Source: Flavobacteriales bacterium (GTDB lineage Bacteria > Bacteroidota > Bacteroidia > Flavobacteriales_D > Sanyastnellaceae). From it: a DNA stretch of 64,000 nucleotides. This document shows, in pieces, positions 56,691 through 64,000 of this stretch (within the stretch, counting starts at the first letter, position 1; each line of letters opens with the position of its first letter). Made by a program: the position numbers and the translations under genes. The DNA lies in the NCBI GenBank assembly GCA_947466425.1, contig CANIBZ010000007.1, positions 1 through 64,000 of the forward strand, written 5' to 3'. A model generated the notes under the pieces. It searched no databases, had not been told where the DNA came from, and saw nothing but the letters and a program-made list of their open reading frames with translations.

Positions 56691-57179
56691 TCAGATGCAT
56701 TTGAAATAATCAAATGGCTCTTTGCAATCTTCGCATTTGTAAAGCGATTTGCAAGCTGTGCTGCCGAATTGTGAAACCATGGCCGTATGCGAAGATTTGC
56801 AACGCGGGCAGCGCACATCGCGCAGTTTTCCCATGAGAAGGTTTTTATCTGCGCTGCCCTTTTGAGGAGGCGCAATGCCATATTCTTCCAACTTAACACG
56901 TGCTTCATCAGTCATCCAATCTGTAGTCCACGCCGGAGAAAGAATCGTCTTCACATCGAAATCTTCAATGTGCATTTCCACCAACATTTCGCGAACGTCT
57001 TGCTCTATGGCATGCATGGCAGGACAACCCGAATAGGTGGGTGTAATCAAAACAATAACTTTGTTGTCTTCAAGCTGAACATCGCGCACAATGCCCATTT
57101 CAACCACATTCAAGACGGGAATTTCAGGGTCTTCAACTTCTTTCAGGAATTCCCAAATTTCTTGAATCGTGTAATTCAT
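56691..57179 (-). CDS. paaD: 1,2-phenylacetyl-CoA epoxidase subunit PaaD
   Basis: VKDPEIPV-type motif (EDPEIPVLNVVEMGIVRDV), TPTYSGCPAMHAIEQDV, Cys-rich end CPRCKSSHTAMVSQFGSTACKSLYKCEDCKEPFDYFKC. Confidence 0.93.
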   Translation of the reverse strand: MNYTIQEIWEFLKEVEDPEIPVLNVVEMGIVRDVQLEDNKVIVLITPTYSGCPAMHAIEQDVREMLVEMHIEDFDVKTILSPAWTTDWMTDEARVKLEEYGIAPPQKGSADKNLLMGKLRDVRCPRCKSSHTAMVSQFGSTACKSLYKCEDCKEPFDYFKCI

Positions 57180-57180
57180 C

Positions 57181-57930
57181 TTACCACTTTGAATTCGGAT
57201 ACGCGCGTTGCACGAATTGCAATTCACTTAACAAATGTCCCAAATGCTCCGTGTGTTTTCCTTCGCGTCCGCCTTTGTGCATCCATCCTGAAACAGGCAT
57301 TTGCAACGTGGCTTCATTCAAAGTCGCTTGAACATTTTCCATCCAGGTTTGATGAAGACTTTCAACGTTCGGACAAATGCCCGTTGCAGAAATATCGGTA
57401 TCGTTTGTATTTGGAATAAACCATTCACCGGTGTAACTCCAAATATCGTTCACGGCTTTTTGAATGCGGGCATGACTCTCTTCCGTTCCGTCTCCCATGC
57501 GCAAAACCCAGTCACGACCGTGTTGCAAGTGGTAACGAACTTCTTTCACAGACTTCAATGCGAATTCTTGAAGGAAGGTGTTGTTAGATTTTGAAAGTTC
57601 AATCAGATATAAATTGTACCATTCCGAATACAAATACTGACGGGCAATGGTAAAGGCGTAGTCTCCGTTTGGAAGTTCCAACGCCAAGAAATTTTTGTAA
57701 TCCCAAGCATCGCGAAGGAATGCCCAATCGTCTTCCGTCTTCGCATCGCCGCTGGTTTCAGCTACATGCTTGAATAGGAGAGTGGCTTGACCAATATAGT
57801 CTAGCGCCATATTGCTTAACGCAATGTCTTCTTCCAACACAGGTCCGTGACCGCACCATTCCGCTAGGCGTTGTCCGAGTATAAGATTGTTGTCTGCCAA
57901 ATGCAGCGCTAATGCTTCTTCTTTCTTCAT
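57181..57930 (-). CDS. paaC: 1,2-phenylacetyl-CoA epoxidase subunit PaaC
   Basis: LADNNLILGQRLAEWCGHGPVLEEDIALSNMALDYIGQA, GGREGKHTEHLGHLLSELQFVQRAYP. Confidence 0.95.
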   Translation of the reverse strand: MKKEEALALHLADNNLILGQRLAEWCGHGPVLEEDIALSNMALDYIGQATLLFKHVAETSGDAKTEDDWAFLRDAWDYKNFLALELPNGDYAFTIARQYLYSEWYNLYLIELSKSNNTFLQEFALKSVKEVRYHLQHGRDWVLRMGDGTEESHARIQKAVNDIWSYTGEWFIPNTNDTDISATGICPNVESLHQTWMENVQATLNEATLQMPVSGWMHKGGREGKHTEHLGHLLSELQFVQRAYPNSKW

Positions 57931-57932
57931 GA

Positions 57933-58220
57933 TTACATGTGTCCGATTTCGTCTGGAATGTCGTAAAATGTTGGATGACGATAAACCTTGTCGTTCGCAG
58001 GATCGAATAGTGCGTCTTTGTCTGCCGGAGCAGAAGCAGTGATGGCAGTGCTTGGAACCACCCAGATGCTCACGCCTTCCATGCGACGGGTATATACATC
58101 GCGTGCATTTTCAATAGCCATTTTAGCATCGGTAGCATGCAAACTTCCAACGTGTTTATGCGACAATCCGCTTTTGCTGCGAATGAATATTTCCCAGAGG
58201 GGCCAGTTCGATGTGCTCAT
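57933..58220 (-). CDS. paaB: 1,2-phenylacetyl-CoA epoxidase subunit PaaB
   Basis: WPLWEIFIRSKSGLSHKHVGSLHATDAKMAIENARDVYTRRMEGVSIWVV. Confidence 0.95.
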   Translation of the reverse strand: MSTSNWPLWEIFIRSKSGLSHKHVGSLHATDAKMAIENARDVYTRRMEGVSIWVVPSTAITASAPADKDALFDPANDKVYRHPTFYDIPDEIGHM

Positions 58221-58320
58221 AATTTCTAATTCTTGCAACGAATTTAATCCGATTCGCGTGTACAAAAATCAGTTTCCACAATAATTCTATATTTGTGAGG
58301 AAAATCATTACCCCAATCGT

Positions 58321-58615
58321 ATGTCGAATCTTTCTGTAGCCGAGTTCCAACAAGGCGAAACCTGCGCCATGTCGCTCATTTGTTGCAGTGGGAATGCGGT
58401 GAGCAATGTTCGTGCTGTAGCGGAAGAGGATTCGGAACTGCTTGTCGCAATTGCTGAAGCAGAAGTCAGAGAAGGAGGGAAGTGAATTGAAAACAACCCA
58501 CCAAGAATTAGCGAATCAATTGAATTCTTCGCGCGAAGTTATCTCCCGCTTGCTGAAGCAAATGGAGCGGAAAGGAAAAATTCAAATGGGAAGAAACAAG
58601 ATTACTCTTTTATAA
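58321..58615 (+). pseudogene. Decayed Crp/Fnr-family regulator
   Basis: Part of the cNMP-binding domain (FQQGETCAMSLICCSGNAVSNVRAVAEEDSELL, stop at 58485), then in another frame a Crp-type HTH (THQELANQLNSSREVISRLLKQMERKGKIQMGRNKITLL*). Confidence 0.8.
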
Positions 58616-59753
58616 TTCGCTGCGTTACGATTCCGTCTTTGCTGGTTATTTTAATGAAGTACATTCCTGCTGGAAGGCTCGATAAATCGAGTGTTTTCTT
58701 GTTGTTAAGGAAGGAATCTTTCAAAACGGTTTGTCCGGAAATACTCATTACAGTTAACTCTTTTCTTCCACCTAAATCTGCATTGATTTGAATGAAACCG
58801 TTCGTTGGATTCGGGAAGATTTCTATTTGCTTCATCCATTCATTCACACCAACGGTGCAAGGTCCATCTGTGAAGTTCACTATACCGTGATAATAAATGG
58901 CTTCGCACGGATTGTTGTACGTCACGCTGTCGCATCCGCATACGGGCGCGTAGATAGCAGCACAATCCAGAACGTTATTAATCAGGGATGAATCAACGCA
59001 TGTCCCCGATGCTCCACAATTGATTAAACAATCTTCAAGCGTGCTGTAAAAGGAAGGAGAATAATCGATGTTGCCTGCAATGTAGCCACATCCGCTGTAA
59101 CCTGAGCAAGAAGTGCCGTTCGAAGCGAAGCCTAGAAACATCTGACAAAGTCCGAAGTCTATTCCACTGACATTGCTGCAAAGTGGCGCTGGTTCAATGC
59201 ATGGACCATCTGTGTATGTTAATACTCCGCCGTAATTTACGGCTTCACAAGCATTGACATAGGTTATGTTGTTACATCCGCAAACAGGTAAAAAAAGTGT
59301 CGGACAAATCGCATTTAAATCAATAAGAGTAGAGTCTATGCAATCTATAAAAACGGTCGTGTCCTGAACGCAGGATGCATTGCATGCATAAGATGATGTA
59401 TAGAATCCAAGCGAGTAATCAATTCCGTCTGAACCAATATATCCGCAACCACTAAGGGAAACGCATCCGCTATCGGTCATGGCAATTCCAAGCGCCATAT
59501 CGCATAAGCCGAAATCAACGCCAATTGGAATAGGAAGGCAAGTCAGTCCTGTGCATTCCCCGTCGGTCCATGAAGTCACCCCTCCATAATTCGTTGCTTC
59601 GCAGGTGTTGCTGTAGGTATTACCGTCACATCCGCATACAGGGGCCCAAATGGCAGGACAAATGGCGTTTAGATTTATTAAACTTGGATCTATACACTGG
59701 GCAGATCCGAGCAAGGAAGAAATAGAAAAAAGAAGTGCGAAAATGTATTTCAT
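58602..59753 (-). CDS. Secreted T9SS-sorted protein with alternating Kazal-like and Kunitz-like Cys modules
   Basis: Three CPAIWAPVCGCDGNTYSNTCEATNYGGVTSWTDGEC-type modules; two modules ending CGYI..IDYS..FYS..xCxxxC; C-terminal IFPNPTNGFIQI...GMYFIKITSKDGIVTQRIIKE. Confidence 0.83.
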   Translation of the reverse strand: MKYIFALLFSISSLLGSAQCIDPSLINLNAICPAIWAPVCGCDGNTYSNTCEATNYGGVTSWTDGECTGLTCLPIPIGVDFGLCDMALGIAMTDSGCVSLSGCGYIGSDGIDYSLGFYTSSYACNASCVQDTTVFIDCIDSTLIDLNAICPTLFLPVCGCNNITYVNACEAVNYGGVLTYTDGPCIEPAPLCSNVSGIDFGLCQMFLGFASNGTSCSGYSGCGYIAGNIDYSPSFYSTLEDCLINCGASGTCVDSSLINNVLDCAAIYAPVCGCDSVTYNNPCEAIYYHGIVNFTDGPCTVGVNEWMKQIEIFPNPTNGFIQINADLGGRKELTVMSISGQTVLKDSFLNNKKTLDLSSLPAGMYFIKITSKDGIVTQRIIKE

Positions 59754-59788
59754 GCTACAGAGATAAACTGTTGGGGCAAAAGGTTGTT

Positions 59789-59821
59789 TGGGTTAAAAAA
59801 TAAAAGCCCTTTCGGGCTTTT
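59789..59821 (-). terminator. Rho-independent terminator
   Basis: AAAAGCCC-TTTC-GGGCTTTT; the minus-strand 3' flank is T-rich (TTTTATTTTTTAA). Confidence 0.82.
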
Positions 59822-59826
59822 AAATA

Positions 59827-60174
59827 TCAGTCTTCTTCTTCATCAGATTCATTTGAATCTTCTGCATCGTCTGAAGTGTCATTGTCATCATCGTCTTCAT
59901 CATCTGAAGAGTCGTCATCAGATTTGAAGCCGTCAAGATCGTTTAAATTCAAACCGTCATCGTGCCCTTCTTCTTCTTGAACTTTCATATTCTTGTCAAT
60001 CTTGAAAAGGTAGATGGTGTCTTCGGTCCGAATCTCAAGCGCTTTAATAAAAGCACCTTTTGGTGTAGTGAAAGATACCAGATGTTCATTTTCAAAACCA
60101 TTCGGATAAGCAGCTTGAATTAAAGCTGCGTGTTCATCTGTGATGTTGTTGTAATCTTTAATAACGCGTTTCAT
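59827..60174 (-). CDS. Small protein with highly acidic Asp/Glu/Ser C-terminal tail
   Basis: 115 aa ending in SDDDSSDDEDDDDNDTSDDAEDSNESDEEED. Confidence 0.75.
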   Translation of the reverse strand: MKRVIKDYNNITDEHAALIQAAYPNGFENEHLVSFTTPKGAFIKALEIRTEDTIYLFKIDKNMKVQEEEGHDDGLNLNDLDGFKSDDDSSDDEDDDDNDTSDDAEDSNESDEEED

Positions 60175-60191
60175 AATTCAAAAAAAAACTC

Positions 60192-61169
60192 TTAGTGATT
60201 TAATATCCATGCAAAAATAAGAGGAGCAACAATGGTTGCGTCACTTTCAATAATAAATTTAGGAGTGTTAATGTCTAGTTTACCCCAAGTAATTTTTTCG
60301 TTTGGAACCGCTCCGCTGTAGGAACCGTAACTGGTTGTGCTGTCTGAAATTTGACAGAAGTAACCCCAGAATGGAATGTCGTGCATTTCCATATCTTGGT
60401 ATAACATAGGCACCACGCAAATAGGGAAGTCACCCGCAATACCTCCACCAATTTGGAAGAATCCAACGCCTTTTCCACCTGAATTTTTTGTGTACCAATC
60501 GGCCAACCACATCATGTATTCAATTCCGCTCTTCATCGTGGTCGGTTGAATTTCCCTTTTGATGCAATAGCTCGCGAAAATGTTTCCCATGGTGCTATCT
60601 TCCCATCCTGGACAAATGATTGGAAGGTTGCGCTCTGCGGCAGCAATCATCCAAGAGTTCTTCGGATCAATTTGGTAGTACTGCTCCAATACTCCGCTCA
60701 ATATCATTTTATACATGAACTCATGCGGGAAATAACGCTCGCCTTTTGCTTGCGCATCTGCCCAAAGTGCATGAATGTGTTTTTGCAATCTTCTGAATGC
60801 CTCTTCTTCCGGAATGCAAGTATCAGTAACACGATTCAATCCGCGCTCCAACAATCCCCATTCTTCTTGCGGAGTTAAATCTCTATAGTTGGGCACGCGC
60901 TCGTAATGATCGTGAGCAACAAGGTTCATAAGATCTTCCTCGAGGTTCGCACCTGTGCACGAGATGATATCCACTTTCCCCGCGCGAATCATTTCGGCCA
61001 ATGAAATTCCTAACTCTGCCGTAGACATAGCTCCAGCAAGCGTGATCATCATTTTGCCACCTTCTGTTAAGTGTGCTTCGTAACCTTTGGCTGCGTCAAC
61101 CAAAGCCGCAGAGTTGAAGTGCAAATAATTGCTCTCCATGAACTCACGCATTGTAGAATATTTTCCCAT
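60192..61169 (-). CDS. Deoxyhypusine synthase-family protein
   Basis: MMITLAGAMSTAELGISLAEMIRAGKVDIISCTGANLEEDL; QIGGGIAGDFPICVVPML; DIPFWGYFCQISDSTTSYGSYSGAVPNEKITWGKL. Confidence 0.92.
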   Translation of the reverse strand: MGKYSTMREFMESNYLHFNSAALVDAAKGYEAHLTEGGKMMITLAGAMSTAELGISLAEMIRAGKVDIISCTGANLEEDLMNLVAHDHYERVPNYRDLTPQEEWGLLERGLNRVTDTCIPEEEAFRRLQKHIHALWADAQAKGERYFPHEFMYKMILSGVLEQYYQIDPKNSWMIAAAERNLPIICPGWEDSTMGNIFASYCIKREIQPTTMKSGIEYMMWLADWYTKNSGGKGVGFFQIGGGIAGDFPICVVPMLYQDMEMHDIPFWGYFCQISDSTTSYGSYSGAVPNEKITWGKLDINTPKFIIESDATIVAPLIFAWILNH

Positions 61170-61260
61170 AGTGTTTGCGAAATTCGAACATCAATTCGAA
61201 TTTTCAATAAAAAAGTTTATGATTTTTTTTAGGCTTGAAATGTTGATAGAAATAAGCGAA

Positions 61261-62124
61261 TTATGAGATGGCCTTTTCCGTGCGTTCATTCACCAATTTC
61301 ACAATGTGACGAATGGTGCGACGTTTAATGATTCGCTCCAAATCTTTATCAGTTCCTTCGTTGACTAAATATTGAAATTTAAATTTCACGAGTTCACTGG
61401 TTACGGAAAAGACTTTTAAATTGTAAGATCCTGGCTTTATGTTCGATTGGAATTCGTTCATGCCTTCAACAATCTCGCTTTCGAGCGCCACAACGTCATT
61501 AATTGCGAGAATATCAATTTCGAAATCGAGACTGGTTTTCTTAATTTCTCTCCGTGTATAGTTTACAATATCTGAACTGAAAACAACACTGTTCGGAATG
61601 TAAATCAAATCATCGTCTTCGTTAATGATGTGAACACTTGAAAGAGTGATGTCTTGAATCTTTCCTTTGTGCAGACCAATCGAAACGTCATCGCCAATGT
61701 TCACCACCCGCGCAAAGGTCATATACATACCATTGATGAAATTCGAAATGTAATCTTTGGCAATTAAGACAATTGCGGCTGCTAAGAGGGACAAGGTTGT
61801 TAATGCTTTTTCCAAGGAAATGTTTAAAACAGCCAAAAGCAAAAGCCCCGCGTAAAGTGCGTAGAGCACTGTTTTGATGTGTCCTATTCCATAGAGAAAA
61901 TTATCTCGTTTTCCAGCCAATTCAGAGCGATAAAAAAGTACCACGATCTGATGAATGATATCAGTTATTAAAACCGTAATTACAATTCGGAAGACAGACT
62001 CTGCCATGTAGGCGACATAAGAAAACTGCTTCACGAAATCGAGAATGCCATTCTTATAGGTAAACGCCGATATTATTAATATCAGAACAACAATAAGATG
62101 AATGCCGGAGTTTCTTTTAATCAT
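61261..62124 (-). CDS. Small-conductance mechanosensitive channel (MscS family)
   Basis: DYISNFINGMYMTFARVVNIGDDVSIGLHKGKIQDITLSSVHIINEDDDLIYIPNSVVFSSDIVNYTR. Confidence 0.9.
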   Translation of the reverse strand: MIKRNSGIHLIVVLILIISAFTYKNGILDFVKQFSYVAYMAESVFRIVITVLITDIIHQIVVLFYRSELAGKRDNFLYGIGHIKTVLYALYAGLLLLAVLNISLEKALTTLSLLAAAIVLIAKDYISNFINGMYMTFARVVNIGDDVSIGLHKGKIQDITLSSVHIINEDDDLIYIPNSVVFSSDIVNYTRREIKKTSLDFEIDILAINDVVALESEIVEGMNEFQSNIKPGSYNLKVFSVTSELVKFKFQYLVNEGTDKDLERIIKRRTIRHIVKLVNERTEKAIS

Positions 62125-63517
62125 TGTAATATCCTAAAATTTCTAAGATGTCTTTTGGTTTTTGCTCGGGAGCGAATTCTTTGTACTTGATCTTCCCCTT
62201 TGCATCTCTATCTATTAAGATATGCCTTGGCTGAGGAACAAGGCAGTGGTGAATTCCGCCAAAACCACCGAGGGTGTCTTGATAAGCGCCTGTGTTGAAA
62301 AAGCCGATGTACTGATCTTGATCAGGATAAAATCTCGGCAAGTAGATAGCATTCGTGTGCTGCTCAGAATTGTAATAGTCGTCTGAATCGCACGTCAATC
62401 CGCCCAAGAATACGCGCTCATATACTTCGTCCCAATTGTTGAGCGGAAGCATGATGAATTTTTTATTTATGGCCCAAGTATCCGGTAAGGTGGTCATGAA
62501 CGAAGAGTCAATCATGTTCCACTTCTCACGATCGTTCTGCTCCTTTTGATAAAGAATTTTATAGATGGCTCCGCCACTTTCTCCAACGGTGAATGATCCG
62601 AATTCAGTGAAGATATTTGGAACTGGAACACCTGCATCTTCGCAAGCTGCTTTGATCTGTCTTAAGATTTCAGTCACCATGTACTGATAGTCGAAGCTGA
62701 ATGCAATGGAAGTTTTAATGGGGAATCCGCCGCCGATGTTTAAGCTGTCGAGCGTTGGACAAATCTCGCGCAATTCGCAATACACTTTCAAACACTTCAC
62801 CAACTCATTCCAATAATAAGCGGTGTCTTTAATTCCGCTGTTGATGAAGAAGTGAAGCATCTTCAATTTCAAATTCGGATCATCGTGAATCACTTTCTTG
62901 TAGAACTTCGTGATGTTCTTGTAACCAATTCCTAAACGCGATGTGTAAAATTCGAACTTCGGTTCTTCTTCACTCGCAATACGAATCCCAATGTTTAAAG
63001 GCGATGTAGCTCTTTCTTTAAACACATTCAATTCATAGGCATTGTCAATAACTGGAATAATATTCTCGAAGCCGTTTTCCTTCAAATCTAAAATGCGCTG
63101 CACGTATTCTTCCTTCTTGAAGCCGTTGCACACTATTGTTTGCTCTTTCGTGATTTTCTTCAGCGTATACAAACGCTTAATCAAATCAATGTCGTAAGCC
63201 GAAGACGTTTCCAAATGAACTTTGTTCTTCAACACTTCTTCCAACACATATCTGAAATGCGAACTCTTCGTGCAATAACAATAGTGGTATTCGCCTTCGT
63301 ATCCGACTTCTTGCTTTCCTTTATCGAACCATTCTTTCGCGCGGTTGATATTCTCTGTAATCTTCGGGAGGTAAGTGAACTTCAACGGTGAACCAAACTT
63401 CTTCACCAAATCCATCATTGGAATTCCATGGAAAACCAATTCGTCATTTTCCATTTGAAACTCTTCCTGAGGCCATTCAAAGGTCTGGTCAATTAAATCT
63501 TTGTACTTCGTGTTCAT
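62117..63517 (-). CDS. speA: Biosynthetic arginine decarboxylase (PLP-dependent)
   Basis: FGSPLKFTYLPKI, YHYCYCTKSSHFRYVLEEVLK, LDSLNIGGGFPIKTS, GGLTCDSDDYYN. Confidence 0.85.
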   Translation of the reverse strand: MNTKYKDLIDQTFEWPQEEFQMENDELVFHGIPMMDLVKKFGSPLKFTYLPKITENINRAKEWFDKGKQEVGYEGEYHYCYCTKSSHFRYVLEEVLKNKVHLETSSAYDIDLIKRLYTLKKITKEQTIVCNGFKKEEYVQRILDLKENGFENIIPVIDNAYELNVFKERATSPLNIGIRIASEEEPKFEFYTSRLGIGYKNITKFYKKVIHDDPNLKLKMLHFFINSGIKDTAYYWNELVKCLKVYCELREICPTLDSLNIGGGFPIKTSIAFSFDYQYMVTEILRQIKAACEDAGVPVPNIFTEFGSFTVGESGGAIYKILYQKEQNDREKWNMIDSSFMTTLPDTWAINKKFIMLPLNNWDEVYERVFLGGLTCDSDDYYNSEQHTNAIYLPRFYPDQDQYIGFFNTGAYQDTLGGFGGIHHCLVPQPRHILIDRDAKGKIKYKEFAPEQKPKDILEILGYYND

Positions 63518-63579
63518 TAGTCGATACCGCGCTTAATATTTTTGCAATTTTAGTGTGTAAATGCTTACGCAAAGCCATT

Positions 63580-64000
63580 TTACAGCCATTTCTTTCGAAT
63601 AGAGAAAATAAACATTCCAACGCCCACAATTCCCATGAGTCCGAGTGCGTAGAAATACCCGTTGTGCCATTCCAATTCAGGCATGTTTTTGAAGTTCATT
63701 CCGTACACACCAGCAATGAATGTTAAGGGAACGAATATGCTGCTAATAACAGTGAGCGTGCGCATGGTGTCGTTGGTTTTTTGTCCCAATTGACTGTGGT
63801 AAAGTGAAAGAAGGTTGATGAGCGTTTCACGATACATGGCAATGTTTTCAGACTCTAAAACAATGTGGTCGTATAAATCGCGGTAGTACTTTTTATTGTC
63901 ATTCGACATGTCGCTTTGCATTCGGCCAATGGCTTCCTTTAAAGGGTCAATACTTCGTTTGAAATTCATAACACGTTTTTTCATTCTAACAATGTGGTTC
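63580..64000 (-). CDS. corA: CorA-family magnesium/cobalt transporter (partial, extends beyond window)
   Basis: TVISSIFVPLTFIAGVYGMNFKNMPEL GMN signature; frame stays open to the window edge. Confidence 0.93.
   Translation of the reverse strand, partial: NHIVRMKKRVMNFKRSIDPLKEAIGRMQSDMSNDNKKYYRDLYDHIVLESENIAMYRETLINLLSLYHSQLGQKTNDTMRTLTVISSIFVPLTFIAGVYGMNFKNMPELEWHNGYFYALGLMGIVGVGMFIFSIRKKWL

Noticed and set aside
58308-58496. Minus-strand ORF 58308..58496 as a gene
   Set aside because: The opposite strand encodes recognisable Crp/Fnr fragments, which explain this sequence better.

Overview
Bacteroidota (Flavobacteriales-like) chromosomal window, inferred from T9SS C-terminal sorting domains, the PD40/OmpA proteins and overall gene content. 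Most of it is ordinary core genome: two tRNAs, universal stress proteins, clpB, crcB, pyrE, thiL, recJ, kup, recA, mnmD, murQ, recR, paaBCD, speA and corA, plus envelope and glycan genes. The most unusual signal is a family of mini-palindrome arrays. These are runs of very small inverted repeats (2-5 bp arms, usually a 3-nt loop) separated by a constant short spacer: GAAT in the 37-47 kb loci, AGA in the 9.0 and 56.6 kb loci. Stem sequences differ between units, but the two arms change together, e.g. GTC-TAT-GAC, GCCC-TTC-GGGC, GTTC-TTT-GAAC, GTTAC-AAC-GTAAC, TGT-TAC-ACA, TTC-TGC-GAA, TCC-TAC-GGA. At least eight loci are present, and at two of them a palindrome supplies the stop codon of the neighbouring gene (mnmD and a sodium:solute symporter). 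The 42.5-47.3 kb stretch is a repeat-rich accessory island with decayed toxin-antitoxin modules: two truncated PIN toxins each followed by a retained small partner ORF, and a frameshifted ParE-like toxin. It also holds an ORF6N gene, a DUF2971-like gene and a duplicated 3' end of the flanking methyltransferase gene. A decayed Crp/Fnr regulator lies upstream of paaBCD. All family calls come from reading the sequence; no database search was run.
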